DNA of 24,936 nucleotides, taken from Gemmatimonadales bacterium UBA7889. GTDB lineage: Bacteria > Gemmatimonadota > Gemmatimonadetes > Longimicrobiales > Gaopeijiaceae. The DNA is taken from positions 1 through 24,936 of the forward strand of contig DLRL01000027.1 of the NCBI GenBank assembly GCA_002501085.1, written 5' to 3'. This document shows positions 15,887 to 23,939 of this stretch, piece after piece (position 1 is the first letter of the stretch; the number at the start of each line of letters is the position of its first letter). The translations under genes were made by a program, and so were the position numbers. Under the pieces are notes generated by a model. That model did no database searches and was not told the DNA's origin. It saw only the letters and a list, made by a program, of their open reading frames with translations.

Positions 15887-16971
15887 GTTTCTTGGCCCTC
15901 AGCAAAGACAGATTTGAAGTCGAGGTCATATCCAAATGCACGAGGCCCTACGTGCTCGAGTCCCTTGGGTGTTGTTTGGATTTCGGGGGCTCTAAGCACA
16001 AGAATTTGAACACGCTGACCGTAGCGGATGGCTTCTGTTCCAATTGCCTCACCGGTCGTTGAATCCAGAACGGTGATGATATCGGGCACCATGACTCTCG
16101 GTTCCTCGTCGATCCAACCGATGCTGAATTCGTTTTGGAAGTCGAGTTTCATCTTATGACCCTTGTCTGCCTCAAGGCCCTCCAATTCTAAGTTTCCACG
16201 GAGGAACCCTTCAGTGGTTCTCCGATTGACTTCAACGATTTTTCCCTCAAACAGGATGCGTCCATCCTCGCAGTCGACCACAGCTTGGACCGGATTCTCT
16301 TTCGACTGACGCGCTTCATGTACTGCGCGTCCTATGCCTATGGCCTGGGAAACCGTCCGGAGTATGCCCCACTCCTTCACCTCACGACCGGTGCGAGGCG
16401 CCTTGCACGTTGCTGCGGTTGAACCCACTTCGGTACAGATCTTTCGACTGATGCGTTCCATCCATTTCCAAGTCGGTACTTTGGATACCACGGTCTCGAC
16501 CCCTCTTGGGTCAGCTAAGGTTAGTGGGTACGGCCGAAGATCACCGATCGCGAAGCTACTCATCTGAGCTTCCGGGTACGCTCTTCCCATTGTATCGGCA
16601 TCTAACACGGGAAGTCCTGTAAACGCTGCAACCATAAATGGTTGTATAGAGTTACTTCCACCAATTTCTAGTGACATAACTGCATCAAAACCGTGCCCTA
16701 CGTACTCCTCCATCATTTGCACAGCACGGGCTGCCACTCGGGGATCGGTTAGCCGTTCTTCTCCAACTAACGGTGCACCCATCGTCGAAACCACAGCGAT
16801 CCTGGCATCATCAGCAAGATCGTCAGGATCCATGAGTGATGTAGTTATTCCACTAGAGTAGAGCCTTTTCATCGCGAGTAGTGCGTGATAGGGATCACCG
16901 CCACCGCCGGCGCCCAGGATCCAAGCTCCTGTAGCCAGTAACTCGAGGTCTCGTTCGGTGATTTCTCTCAT
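15883..16971 (-). CDS. DUF917 family protein
   Basis: A 362-residue protein, the typical DUF917 length. It begins with the family's E-R-D-L-E-L-L-A-T-G-A-W-I-L-G-A-G-G-G-G-D-P-Y glycine-rich motif. It continues with V-V-S-T-M-G-A-P-L-V-G-E-E, E-I-G-G-S-N-S-I-Q-P, L-D-A-D-T-M-G-R-A-Y-P-E and V-P-D-I-I-T-V-L-D-S-T-T-G-E-A-I. No reaction has been firmly established to my knowledge, but the family nearly always travels with hydantoinase/oxoprolinase proteins and is thought to act on the same cyclic or amide substrates. It is the first gene of a minus-strand pair and is divergent from aroM-OPT across a 121-base gap. No clear ribosome-binding site is seen. Confidence 0.9.
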   Translation of the reverse strand: MREITERDLELLATGAWILGAGGGGDPYHALLAMKRLYSSGITTSLMDPDDLADDARIAVVSTMGAPLVGEERLTDPRVAARAVQMMEEYVGHGFDAVMSLEIGGSNSIQPFMVAAFTGLPVLDADTMGRAYPEAQMSSFAIGDLRPYPLTLADPRGVETVVSKVPTWKWMERISRKICTEVGSTAATCKAPRTGREVKEWGILRTVSQAIGIGRAVHEARQSKENPVQAVVDCEDGRILFEGKIVEVNRRTTEGFLRGNLELEGLEADKGHKMKLDFQNEFSIGWIDEEPRVMVPDIITVLDSTTGEAIGTEAIRYGQRVQILVLRAPEIQTTPKGLEHVGPRAFGYDLDFKSVFAEGQET

Positions 16972-17092
16972 TTAGGGTATCTGGTAGCTATCTGGTTGAA
17001 TATCAGGCGAGGATATCGGCGGCCCTTAAGCGTCACAAGGTAATAGGGGCTTTCGTGGACACAGTGCCCTCGGACGACATAAGCTGTCCGCC

Positions 17093-17752
17093 ATGAATTT
17101 AAGCCTCGCTATCCTGACCATAGGGCAGACTCCGCGGAATGACATCCTACCGGAATTGACACGTTGGCTTCCAGATACGATCCAAGTGCAGGAATTCGGG
17201 GCCCTGGATGGTCAACCCGAAGAAGTGATTGAAGGACTGCGTCCCGAGGCCTCTGAGCATCGTCTTGTTACTCGACTCGGGGATGGCAGGCAGGTGGTCG
17301 TCAGAAAATCCTGGATTGCGCATCGGTTACAGGACATGCTAGATGGGATCGATCCCCGGGACTATCTAGCCGTTGTTTTACTCTGTACAGGTGAATTTCC
17401 GGATCTTCATTTCGGTGGCCTCTTTGTCGATGCGCAGCATCTAGTTGATCACGGCACGCACGCGATTTGCGCCGGCGCAAATCGTATTGGTGTCCTTCTT
17501 CCGCTAATAGAACAGAGCCAAGAATTTCACTACAAGACGAGATCGGACCAGGAACTGCGATTCGCTGCCGCCTCCCCTTATGAGGGAGATGAACTTGCCG
17601 GTGCGGCCCAAGCCCTAAGCGATTGCGACGTCATCGTGATGCATTGTATGGGCTACACGGAAGCACAGCGGACGTCACTCGCTGCCTTAACTGGAAAACC
17701 GGTGCTGCTCGCTCGTAGACTCGTCGGAGCCGGGATCTCGCAAATCGTATGA
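17093..17752 (+). CDS. AroM family protein, racemase-like
   Basis: A 219-residue protein starting with the AroM hallmark M-N-L-S-L-A-I-L-T-I-G-Q-T-P-R-N-D. Despite the name it has no proven role in aromatic synthesis. Two cysteines lie at the ends of predicted strands, V-V-L-L-C-T-G-E-F (Cys98) and V-I-V-M-H-C-M-G-Y-T-E (Cys185). This recalls the catalytic pair of Asp/Glu/hydantoin racemases, so a racemase-like fold and activity is possible. It overlaps the OPT transporter gene by four bases and diverges from DUF917 and hydantoinase. I leave the gene symbol empty because E. coli aroM is only a distant relative. No ribosome-binding site precedes the ATG; a 5-bp hairpin does. Confidence 0.85.
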   Translation: MNLSLAILTIGQTPRNDILPELTRWLPDTIQVQEFGALDGQPEEVIEGLRPEASEHRLVTRLGDGRQVVVRKSWIAHRLQDMLDGIDPRDYLAVVLLCTGEFPDLHFGGLFVDAQHLVDHGTHAICAGANRIGVLLPLIEQSQEFHYKTRSDQELRFAAASPYEGDELAGAAQALSDCDVIVMHCMGYTEAQRTSLAALTGKPVLLARRLVGAGISQIV

Positions 17753-19341
17753 ACGACTTCCCAGACGATCGGGTAACGAGGATCGCTAAGGAGCATCCCT
17801 CGATCTTCGAGCCAGCTACCCTAGCCTTGGGCTTGCTGATGGCCGTCCTAGGTGGAGTGATTGGCATCCAACTTCTTACCCGTGTTGGAATCACACCAAA
17901 TAGTTCGGTAATCGGTGCGGTCGTGGCGATGACGTTAGCCCGGATCCCCTTAGCGGTGTTCCGCCCATTCGGTAGCCTAGAGCGCCAAAACCTCTTACAG
18001 ACAGTCATATCGGGCGCAACGTTCGGGGGCGCGAACGCTTTGCTGCTCCCGATAGGGATCCCTTGGGTTCTGGGTAGGCCAGATCTCGTGCTCCCGATGT
18101 TTTTAGGCGCATTTGCCGGGCTAGTAATCGATGCAACGATTCTTTATCGGATCTTTGATTCACCGGCCTATCCTGCCTCAGGACTTTGGCCTTCCGGTGT
18201 TGCTACAGCTGAAGTCCTGATCGCTGGTGACCAAGGAGGGCGGAGGGCAGGGCTCCTCTTAGCGGGCGGCTCTGTGGGCGGGATCGGGCAGTTCTTCGGT
18301 ATCCCGATGGACGTTTTTGGGGTCTGCTGGATCGGGAACGCCTACGCACTCTCCATGTTTGCAGTCGGCCTGTTACTCAGAGGTTACGCGCCATCAGTAA
18401 TAGGGGTCGACCTGAGTGAGATATATATGCCTCATGGGTTGATGATCGGAGCCGGTGCCGTTGCCCTCATTCAGGTGGTGATGATCGTAAGAGGCAATCT
18501 AAGCGACAGCAGTGGAGCTAGGGGTTCGCGTCCTTCGCGCACGAACCGGGTATTGATGGTTGGTTTTATGGCATTCGCTTTGGCAGCAGCCAGCCTACTT
18601 CTATCAGGTGGAGCGGCTTCCGAGATGAGTGTTGGCATGATTCTCGGGTTCATCGTATTCGCGGCTTTTGCAGCTCTGGCTTCGGAACTCGTCGTTGGAC
18701 TTTCAGCGATGCACGCTGGCTGGTTTCCCGCCTTCGCGACGGCATTGATTTTTTTGGTGATCGGGATCTTAGTTGGATTCCCGGAAATTCCTTTGGCTCT
18801 TCTCGTGGGATTTGTTTCATCGACCGGTCCGGCATTCGCCGACATGGGCTATGACCTCAAGGCTGGCTGGATCTTGCGAGGCAAGGGTCGGGATCCGGAA
18901 TGGGAACGTGCTGGGAGAAAGCAACAGTATTGGGCAGAACTCATAGGGTTCGGAGTAGCCGGGGCGCTCGTACTGATGGTTTATGAGAGTTATTTCCAGG
19001 CAGATCTCATTCCACCTCTCGACCGTGTGGTTGCAGCTACGATCTCAGCAGGAGCGGATCCGTTGCTTGCCAAGTCGCTGCTTATTTGGGCGATCCCTGG
19101 AGCGCTGGTTCAATGGATAGGAGGTCCATCACGGCAGTTGGGTGTCTTGCTTGCTACCGGGTTATTGATCCTGAATCCGATTGCGGGTTGGACGGCAGTT
19201 GTTGCATTAATCATTCGTGGTTTGTTGACCCGCAGATACGGGAAAGACGCGGAAAGCCCGATGTATATCGCAGCAGGTGGCTTCATCGCTGGATCTGCCC
19301 TGACCGGCTTCGCGAGTAGTGCCTGGCAGGCGAGACGCTAG
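17749..19341 (+). CDS. OPT family oligopeptide transporter
   Basis: A 530-residue integral membrane protein with a dozen or more hydrophobic segments. It shows OPT features: an N-terminal T-L-A-L-G-L-L-M-A-V-L-G-G-V-I-G span, E-R-Q-N-L-L-Q-T-V-I-S-G-A-T-F-G-G-A-N-A, a central Y-P-A-S-G-L-W-P-S-G-V-A-T-A-E-V motif, and G-I-P-M-D-V-F-G-V-C-W-I-G-N. OPT proteins are proton-coupled importers of small peptides and, in some branches, metal chelates. The ATG overlaps the AroM TGA (ATGA). Linkage with AroM, DUF917 and hydantoinase suggests the cargo is a peptide, modified amino acid or cyclic amide processed by those proteins. Confidence 0.9.
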   Translation: MNDFPDDRVTRIAKEHPSIFEPATLALGLLMAVLGGVIGIQLLTRVGITPNSSVIGAVVAMTLARIPLAVFRPFGSLERQNLLQTVISGATFGGANALLLPIGIPWVLGRPDLVLPMFLGAFAGLVIDATILYRIFDSPAYPASGLWPSGVATAEVLIAGDQGGRRAGLLLAGGSVGGIGQFFGIPMDVFGVCWIGNAYALSMFAVGLLLRGYAPSVIGVDLSEIYMPHGLMIGAGAVALIQVVMIVRGNLSDSSGARGSRPSRTNRVLMVGFMAFALAAASLLLSGGAASEMSVGMILGFIVFAAFAALASELVVGLSAMHAGWFPAFATALIFLVIGILVGFPEIPLALLVGFVSSTGPAFADMGYDLKAGWILRGKGRDPEWERAGRKQQYWAELIGFGVAGALVLMVYESYFQADLIPPLDRVVAATISAGADPLLAKSLLIWAIPGALVQWIGGPSRQLGVLLATGLLILNPIAGWTAVVALIIRGLLTRRYGKDAESPMYIAAGGFIAGSALTGFASSAWQARR

Positions 19342-19360
19342 AAATGGAGGTGTGACGAAA

Positions 19361-19402
19361 ATGCTAGAAGCTCTGAAAACATTGAACAGAGATATAATAT
19401 GA
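19361..19402 (+). CDS. 13-codon leader ORF coupled to D-aminoacylase gene
   Basis: After the OPT stop there is a strong GGAGG (19346-19350). Ten bases later comes ATG 19361, opening a 13-codon frame, MLEALKTLNRDII, whose TGA (19400-19402) overlaps the amidohydrolase ATG (19399-19401). The amidohydrolase itself lacks a good ribosome-binding site, so translation of the short frame probably feeds ribosomes into it. It shows no run of codons for a single amino acid, so attenuation is not suggested. Confidence 0.4.
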   Translation: MLEALKTLNRDII

Positions 19403-20916
19403 AGAGACTTTACGTGCTGCCCACAGTAGGTATCTCTGTGCTCATCCTTCTGAGCGGATGTGACACACAGCCTGGAAGCGTATCCTCTGACCTGATCTTT
19501 ACAAATGCATACCTGATTGATGGGACGGGTGAGTCTGGGCGGATGGCTGATGTTCGTGTTCGCGGTGATCGGATTCTGGAGATTGGAGATTTGACACCGA
19601 CGGATGCAGAGACTGAGATCGACGCGACAGATTTGGTCCTCGCACCTGGCTTCATCGACACACATAGCCATCACGATGGTGGACTCGAAGAGGGCGGCGC
19701 ACTTGCAGCTGTCAGTCAGGGTATCACTACAATCATCGCGGGTCAGGACGGTGGCTCCTCTCTGCCTCTCTCCGACTTCTTTACCAGTATGGAAACCGCA
19801 ACTGTCGCCGTGAATGTAGCTGCGTACGTGGGACACAACTCTATTCGCAGAAGAGTGATGGGCGATGATTTTCGGCGCGAAGCCACCCTGGAAGAAATTG
19901 GGGAAATGAAGGTACTGCTTGAGAGTGAGCTCGAATCAGGAGCGCTCGGGCTATCCACCGGTCTCGAGTACGACCCGGGCATTTACTCAAGTACAGATGA
20001 GGTCGTGGAGCTGGCTCGTAGCGCTGCTTCTGTCGGGGGACGCTATATCAGCCATATGCGAAGCGAGGACCGGGCATTCTTTTCAGCTCTGGAAGAACTC
20101 CTGCACATCGGTCGGGAGACAGGTATCCCAGTGCAGGTCTCACACATGAAGCTCGCAATGAAGAGCTTGTGGGGACAAACAGGCAGGGTGCTTTCTATGC
20201 TCGACGCGGCCAGAGAGGAGGGCATAAATGTCACGGCAGACGTCTATCCGTACGAGTTTTGGCAGTCAACGATGACAGTTCTTTTCCCTGGTCGAGAGTT
20301 CACGCGAGAGGCTGCCACATTCGCACTTGAAGAATTGGCGCCCCCGGAGGGGATGTTTATCGCGGCGTTTGGGGCTGATCCTTCTTATGTCGGGATGTCA
20401 CTAGCGGAGATCGCAGAGCTTCGTGGCAAAGATGCAGTCACCGTCTACCTAGAATTGATTGCTGAAGCCGAAGCCAGCGATGGTCGTGAGAGCATCATAG
20501 CAAGGAGCATGACGGAGACCGATATAGCCGAACTTCTTTCCTGGCCCTATACGAATGTCTCAAGTGATGGAGGTCTGAATGGTCGCCATCCACGCGGCTA
20601 CGGGAGTTTTACTCGCGTACTGTCCCGACACGTGCGTGAGCGTGGGGAACTGTCGCTTGAGTCTGCGATCCGAAAGATGAGTTCATTAGCGGCAGAAAAT
20701 ACTGGACTCTCGGAGCGAGGTGAGATCAGAGAAGGCTATTTCGCCGACCTCGTGCTTTTCGATGCCGAGACGGTTCTAGACCGGGCGACACCAGATGAGC
20801 CCAATTTGACGTCCGTAGGTATCGTTGGAGTTTGGGTGAACGGGGCTCGTGTTTACAGCGCGGAAGGGGTTACTGGGAATCGACCGGGGCGTGTACTTCG
20901 AAGGGGATACAATTGA
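19399..20916 (+). CDS. N-acyl-D-amino-acid deacylase family lipoprotein
   Basis: A 505-residue amidohydrolase of the D-aminoacylase group, which hydrolyses N-acylated D-amino acids or related amides at a zinc site. The signal ends in the lipobox L-L-S-G-C with Cys21, so the enzyme is membrane-anchored outside the cytoplasm. Motifs are A-P-G-F-I-D-T-H-S-H-H-D (metal ligands His89 and His91), G-L-S-T-G-L-E-Y-D-P-G, Y-I-S-H-M-R-S-E, I-P-V-Q-V-S-H-M-K, and the C-terminal V-S-S-D-G-G-L-N-G-R-H-P-R-G-Y-G-S-F-T-R-V-L followed by the composite strand region A-D-L-V-L-F-D. Residues about 316-361 are nearly identical to a segment of the next gene's product. It overlaps the next gene by one base (TGATG). 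Confidence 0.9.
   Translation: MKRLYVLPTVGISVLILLSGCDTQPGSVSSDLIFTNAYLIDGTGESGRMADVRVRGDRILEIGDLTPTDAETEIDATDLVLAPGFIDTHSHHDGGLEEGGALAAVSQGITTIIAGQDGGSSLPLSDFFTSMETATVAVNVAAYVGHNSIRRRVMGDDFRREATLEEIGEMKVLLESELESGALGLSTGLEYDPGIYSSTDEVVELARSAASVGGRYISHMRSEDRAFFSALEELLHIGRETGIPVQVSHMKLAMKSLWGQTGRVLSMLDAAREEGINVTADVYPYEFWQSTMTVLFPGREFTREAATFALEELAPPEGMFIAAFGADPSYVGMSLAEIAELRGKDAVTVYLELIAEAEASDGRESIIARSMTETDIAELLSWPYTNVSSDGGLNGRHPRGYGSFTRVLSRHVRERGELSLESAIRKMSSLAAENTGLSERGEIREGYFADLVLFDAETVLDRATPDEPNLTSVGIVGVWVNGARVYSAEGVTGNRPGRVLRRGYN
20345..20480 (+). repeat. 136-nt segment shared with next gene, copy 1
   Basis: This segment of the D-aminoacylase gene encodes E-G-M-F-I-A-A-F-G-A-D-P-S-Y-V-G-M-S-L-A-E-I-A-E-L-R-G-K and about 17 further residues. 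It aligns without gaps to 22030-22165. I count 15 mismatches (about 89% identity), in the same reading frame. The stretch is a normal part of D-aminoacylases (the W/Y-V-G-x-S/T-L-A-E-I-A region), so this copy is the likely source. Confidence 0.92.
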
Positions 20917-22475
20917 TGGAACACGGAGCTAGGAAGTATACCCGACTGTTAGCTGCGCTCTTTGTGCTACCCGTGATTGCCTGTGCACAAGGGGATTTCG
21001 ATACAGCTGCCATCGATAACGTCTTCGCCGATTTCAACTCCGAAACTCCAGGATGCGCTCTTGGGGTCGTACAATCCGGTCAGCTTGTTTACGGACGCGG
21101 CTATGGTATGGCCAATCTCGAACACGATATCCCGATCAGTACCACATCTGTGTTCAGAATCGGATCAGTTTCGAAGCAGTTTGCAGCGGCAGTCGCTGCC
21201 CTAGCTGCGATCGAGGGATATCTCGATTTGGAGGATCCGCTCCAGAAATGGATTCCAGAATTACCCGATTACGGAGAACCCCTCACGCTACGGCATACGT
21301 TAAACCATACCAGCGGATTGAGGGATTACATCACTCTAATGAGCCTGAAGGGACTTCGGGGTGATGACTTCTATACCGTAGCTGAGCTCATCGAGGTTCA
21401 AGCACTACAAGAGGAACTTAATTTCTCATCAGGGTCTGAGTACCTGTACAGCAATTCAGGCTATGTGCTTGCAACCGAGGCCGTGGCACGAGCAGTGGGC
21501 AAGCCATTCAAGGATTACGCAGAGGAGGTTCTGTTCAGGCCACTGCAGATGAGTCATTCACACTTCCACGATGACCATAACCATATCGTCCCACTCAGGG
21601 CAGACGGGTATTCGCCTCGCGGAGATGGTTTTCGAACAAATATGACAACGCTCGATATGATTGGGGATGGTGGTGTGTATACTTCGATCGATGACATGGT
21701 CCATTGGGTTACAGCGCTCGAACAGGATGGGATCAGGTCTGGCCTTACCCCAATACTTGAAACGAGAGGAGTGCTCAACTCCGGAGAAGAAATCTCATAC
21801 GCACTTGGCCAGACTCATGGCGAACACCGCGGCCTGGCGACAATTGGACATGGCGGAAGTTGGGTGGGATTTCGGGCCGACGTGCTTCGTTTTCCTTCTC
21901 AGAGTACCAGTATCGTCACACTCTGTAATCGGGCAGATGCCAGTCCTTCTGGTCGTGCCATTCAGGTCGCTGATATCGTGCTTGCCGAGCACCTGGGTGC
22001 GATCTCCGAACTTGATGAAGGCGTGCGCTCGGAGGGGATGTTTATCGCAGCATTTGGGCCTAATCCTTCTTATGTAGGGATGTCACTGGCCGAGATTGCA
22101 GAGCTTCGTGGCAAAGATCCAGTCACTGTCTTACAAGAGTTGATTGCTGAAGCGGAAGCCAGCGACGCTGAGCTAAGTCTTGAGACTGAAGGCAGACGTG
22201 AAAGAACAGAGCCAAGCGAAATAGGTGATCCCAGCCCGTACCTCGGAACGTATTACAGCCCGGAGTTAGACGTGAATTATGAGTTCACGAACACAGACGG
22301 GTCCCTGGTTGTTCACATGGGATCCAACGCTGAAAGCGAACTGCAGCGGATTTCAGGAGATACACTCGTTGCCGGTAACTGGACCTTTAGATTTTCTCGA
22401 GAAAGAAGTGGGGTTACCGGATTTGAGCTAGATGCAGGACGGGTCGTACATCTCCGTTTCAGGCGGCTTAACTGA
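20916..22475 (+). CDS. Serine hydrolase (class C beta-lactamase fold) lipoprotein
   Basis: A 519-residue protein starting at ATG 20916, one base inside the upstream TGA and with AAGGGG upstream; the longer in-frame start at 20832 lies inside the previous gene. The signal ends V-I-A-C (Cys23), so it is lipid-anchored. The penicillin-binding-protein-like domain has S-V-S-K (Ser84/Lys87), Y-S-N (179-181) and H-G-G (313-315), the triad of class C beta-lactamases and DD- or D-specific peptidases. Residues about 372-417 are a transplanted copy of a D-aminoacylase segment. A C-terminal beta-rich domain follows (P-S-P-Y-L-G-T-Y-Y-S-P-E-L onwards) of the lipocalin-like or DUF3471 kind often attached to these hydrolases. 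It is probably a D-amino-acid peptidase or esterase acting with the upstream gene product. Confidence 0.9.
   Translation: MEHGARKYTRLLAALFVLPVIACAQGDFDTAAIDNVFADFNSETPGCALGVVQSGQLVYGRGYGMANLEHDIPISTTSVFRIGSVSKQFAAAVAALAAIEGYLDLEDPLQKWIPELPDYGEPLTLRHTLNHTSGLRDYITLMSLKGLRGDDFYTVAELIEVQALQEELNFSSGSEYLYSNSGYVLATEAVARAVGKPFKDYAEEVLFRPLQMSHSHFHDDHNHIVPLRADGYSPRGDGFRTNMTTLDMIGDGGVYTSIDDMVHWVTALEQDGIRSGLTPILETRGVLNSGEEISYALGQTHGEHRGLATIGHGGSWVGFRADVLRFPSQSTSIVTLCNRADASPSGRAIQVADIVLAEHLGAISELDEGVRSEGMFIAAFGPNPSYVGMSLAEIAELRGKDPVTVLQELIAEAEASDAELSLETEGRRERTEPSEIGDPSPYLGTYYSPELDVNYEFTNTDGSLVVHMGSNAESELQRISGDTLVAGNWTFRFSRERSGVTGFELDAGRVVHLRFRRLN
22030..22165 (+). repeat. 136-nt segment shared with previous gene, copy 2
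   Basis: A gap-free copy of 20345-20480, about 89% identical, in frame within the serine-hydrolase gene. It lies between the catalytic domain and the C-terminal beta domain, where this family normally has only a linker. The flanking bases on either side show no similarity to those of copy 1. Confidence 0.92.
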
Positions 22476-22499
22476 ATCCATTACCTCAAGAATTCTGAG

Positions 22500-22799
22500 T
22501 TACAGCCCGGCTGGCTCCAAGAATCGGGGTGCCGGCTCACCCTCGACCAGTGGCCCTAGATCTTCTAGCGATGCAAAGCCAGGACCCGGATTCGCTCTCC
22601 AGGCGAAGTACCGCTCATAAGCCTCCTGGGAGTCCCAGGCTTCGACGAGCAGGAGGGTTTTCCCATCTGGATCAGCGAATACGGAAAGGTCGTAGCATCC
22701 TGGGTATGCTCGGGTATCTGGCAGGGCTTCTCTGAGCATAGCTTTTAGGTCGTCTATCCGACCTTCTTTAGCTTCGAGTTCAAAGATGACCAAAGTCAT
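22500..22799 (-). CDS. ABM-type putative quinol monooxygenase
   Basis: A 99-residue small protein of the antibiotic-biosynthesis-monooxygenase (ABM) / YgiN-like family. It starts M-T-L-V-I-F-E-L-E-A-K-E-G-R-I-D-D-L-K and continues with Y-P-G-C-Y-D-L-S-V-F and L-L-L-V-E-A-W-D-S-Q-E-A-Y-E-R-Y-F-A-W-R. The W-D-S-x-E-A-x-x-x-Y stretch is typical of the dimeric alpha/beta-barrel fold. Such enzymes oxidise quinols without cofactor, or are heme-degrading relatives; the substrate here is unknown. A good ribosome-binding site (AAAGGAGAG) stands upstream. It is convergent with the serine-hydrolase gene, with 24 bases between them and no clear terminator. Confidence 0.85.
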   Translation of the reverse strand: MTLVIFELEAKEGRIDDLKAMLREALPDTRAYPGCYDLSVFADPDGKTLLLVEAWDSQEAYERYFAWRANPGPGFASLEDLGPLVEGEPAPRFLEPAGL

Positions 22800-22881
22800 A
22801 TATTCTCTCCTTTAAGACTGTTCTTTAGGGATGGGGAGGCCAGAATCTAGGATGGGTCGTGATCCCGCGATATGCCAATTC

Positions 22882-23829
22882 TTAACCCCCAGGGATGTAC
22901 TCGACCAACTCCAAACTGGTGACAGTCTTCATCGGCATGGTCATCGATGCGCCATCTGGTCCGGACATGGTCATCGTCATCTTATTCGTGGTGATTGATG
23001 AGAGTACTAAGCCGCGATCTAGTTCGAAGATCAGTGAGCCGGTCATCTCGGCATCTACGTCTATCTCCATTGGTAGTCCTTCCAGACCGTCAGGAGCATC
23101 AGCGACGATCTCTCCGGTGCTTGAAAGGAGTGCTACCGTTTTTCCGTCACGCTCCTCTACTTGGTCGAGAACGAAAGTGAGGTTATTGGTCACTTCCCCT
23201 AGAAGCGGATTGGGCATGGTGGATGAGGTTTGCCATGAGTCGCCTGGACTGACTCGGTCCGTGGGAAGTATCTGTATGCCCTGCTGAGCAATTTCAATGA
23301 GGATGTCAGCGTTAAACATTTCATCTAGCATCGGTGCGGCTTCAGGCGGGAAGGAGGTTCGCATGGCTTCAACGAGTTCTTCGATCCCTTGCACTGACTT
23401 CACAGTACCGTGCGGTCCTACGACCATGGAATAACTCTGTCCCACCATAGCTGCTGCCCCCAGAATCGCCGGGTCAGTGGGAATGTCACCAGTGTCTGAA
23501 TCGTAAAGCTGATTTCCAGCAGGGCCGATCCCTTCCATACGCATATGCTCGGTTGTGACCATAAGCGTGGCATCTCCACTCAGATCGACACTCTGAACTG
23601 TCTGGCGCATTCGTACTGTCTGGTCCAGTACTTGTGAGCTGAAGCCACCGGGCATCGACATTTCCATGCGGTTGGTCATCTGCATGACGATTTGACTACC
23701 CTCCTGGAAGCCCAACTTCAGCATGATCTCCTGAGCGGAGACGGGCGCAGAGGTCGACATGGCCAGGATCGTCCAGATTGTAAATAAACTGGATCGCCTT
23801 ATTTCCGGATGGAAATGGAAGGTCGTCAT
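22882..23829 (-). CDS. Secreted DUF6263-like protein
   Basis: I choose ATG 23829-23827 because it gives a Sec signal peptide (hydrophobic core S-L-F-T-I-W-T-I-L-A-M-S-T-S, likely cleavage after P-V-S-A before Gln). A longer in-frame start at 23907 exists; neither has a clear ribosome-binding site. The 315-residue product is beta-rich and methionine-rich (for example M-Q-M-T-N-R-M-E-M-S-M-P-G-G). It alternates strands with phrases such as V-V-G-P-H-G-T-V-K-S-V-Q-G, L-P-T-D-R-V-S-P-G-D-S-W and M-T-G-S-L-I-F-E-L-D-R-G-L-V-L-S-S, a pattern I associate with DUF6263-type proteins of unknown function. It is probably periplasmic or surface-bound. Confidence 0.75.
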   Translation of the reverse strand: MTTFHFHPEIRRSSLFTIWTILAMSTSAPVSAQEIMLKLGFQEGSQIVMQMTNRMEMSMPGGFSSQVLDQTVRMRQTVQSVDLSGDATLMVTTEHMRMEGIGPAGNQLYDSDTGDIPTDPAILGAAAMVGQSYSMVVGPHGTVKSVQGIEELVEAMRTSFPPEAAPMLDEMFNADILIEIAQQGIQILPTDRVSPGDSWQTSSTMPNPLLGEVTNNLTFVLDQVEERDGKTVALLSSTGEIVADAPDGLEGLPMEIDVDAEMTGSLIFELDRGLVLSSITTNKMTMTMSGPDGASMTMPMKTVTSLELVEYIPGG

Positions 23830-23939
23830 ATTCGTATCAGGATTAGTGGATGGATTATCTGCATTCCAGTGAAATTGAGCAGGGAAGCTTAGGGGAGGGC
23901 ATTTCATAACGCTATCCAGAAGGTGCAGGAGCAGGGAAA

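Noticed and set aside
15231..15917. Long plus-strand open frame of 228 codons
   Set aside because: It is antisense to the hydantoinase gene, whose motifs are unmistakable; the composition (Ser/Arg/Pro-rich) is typical of a shadow frame.
22476..22515. Terminator between the serine-hydrolase and ABM genes
   Set aside because: The CTCAAGAATTCTGAG element gives only a four-base stem and has no T-tract.
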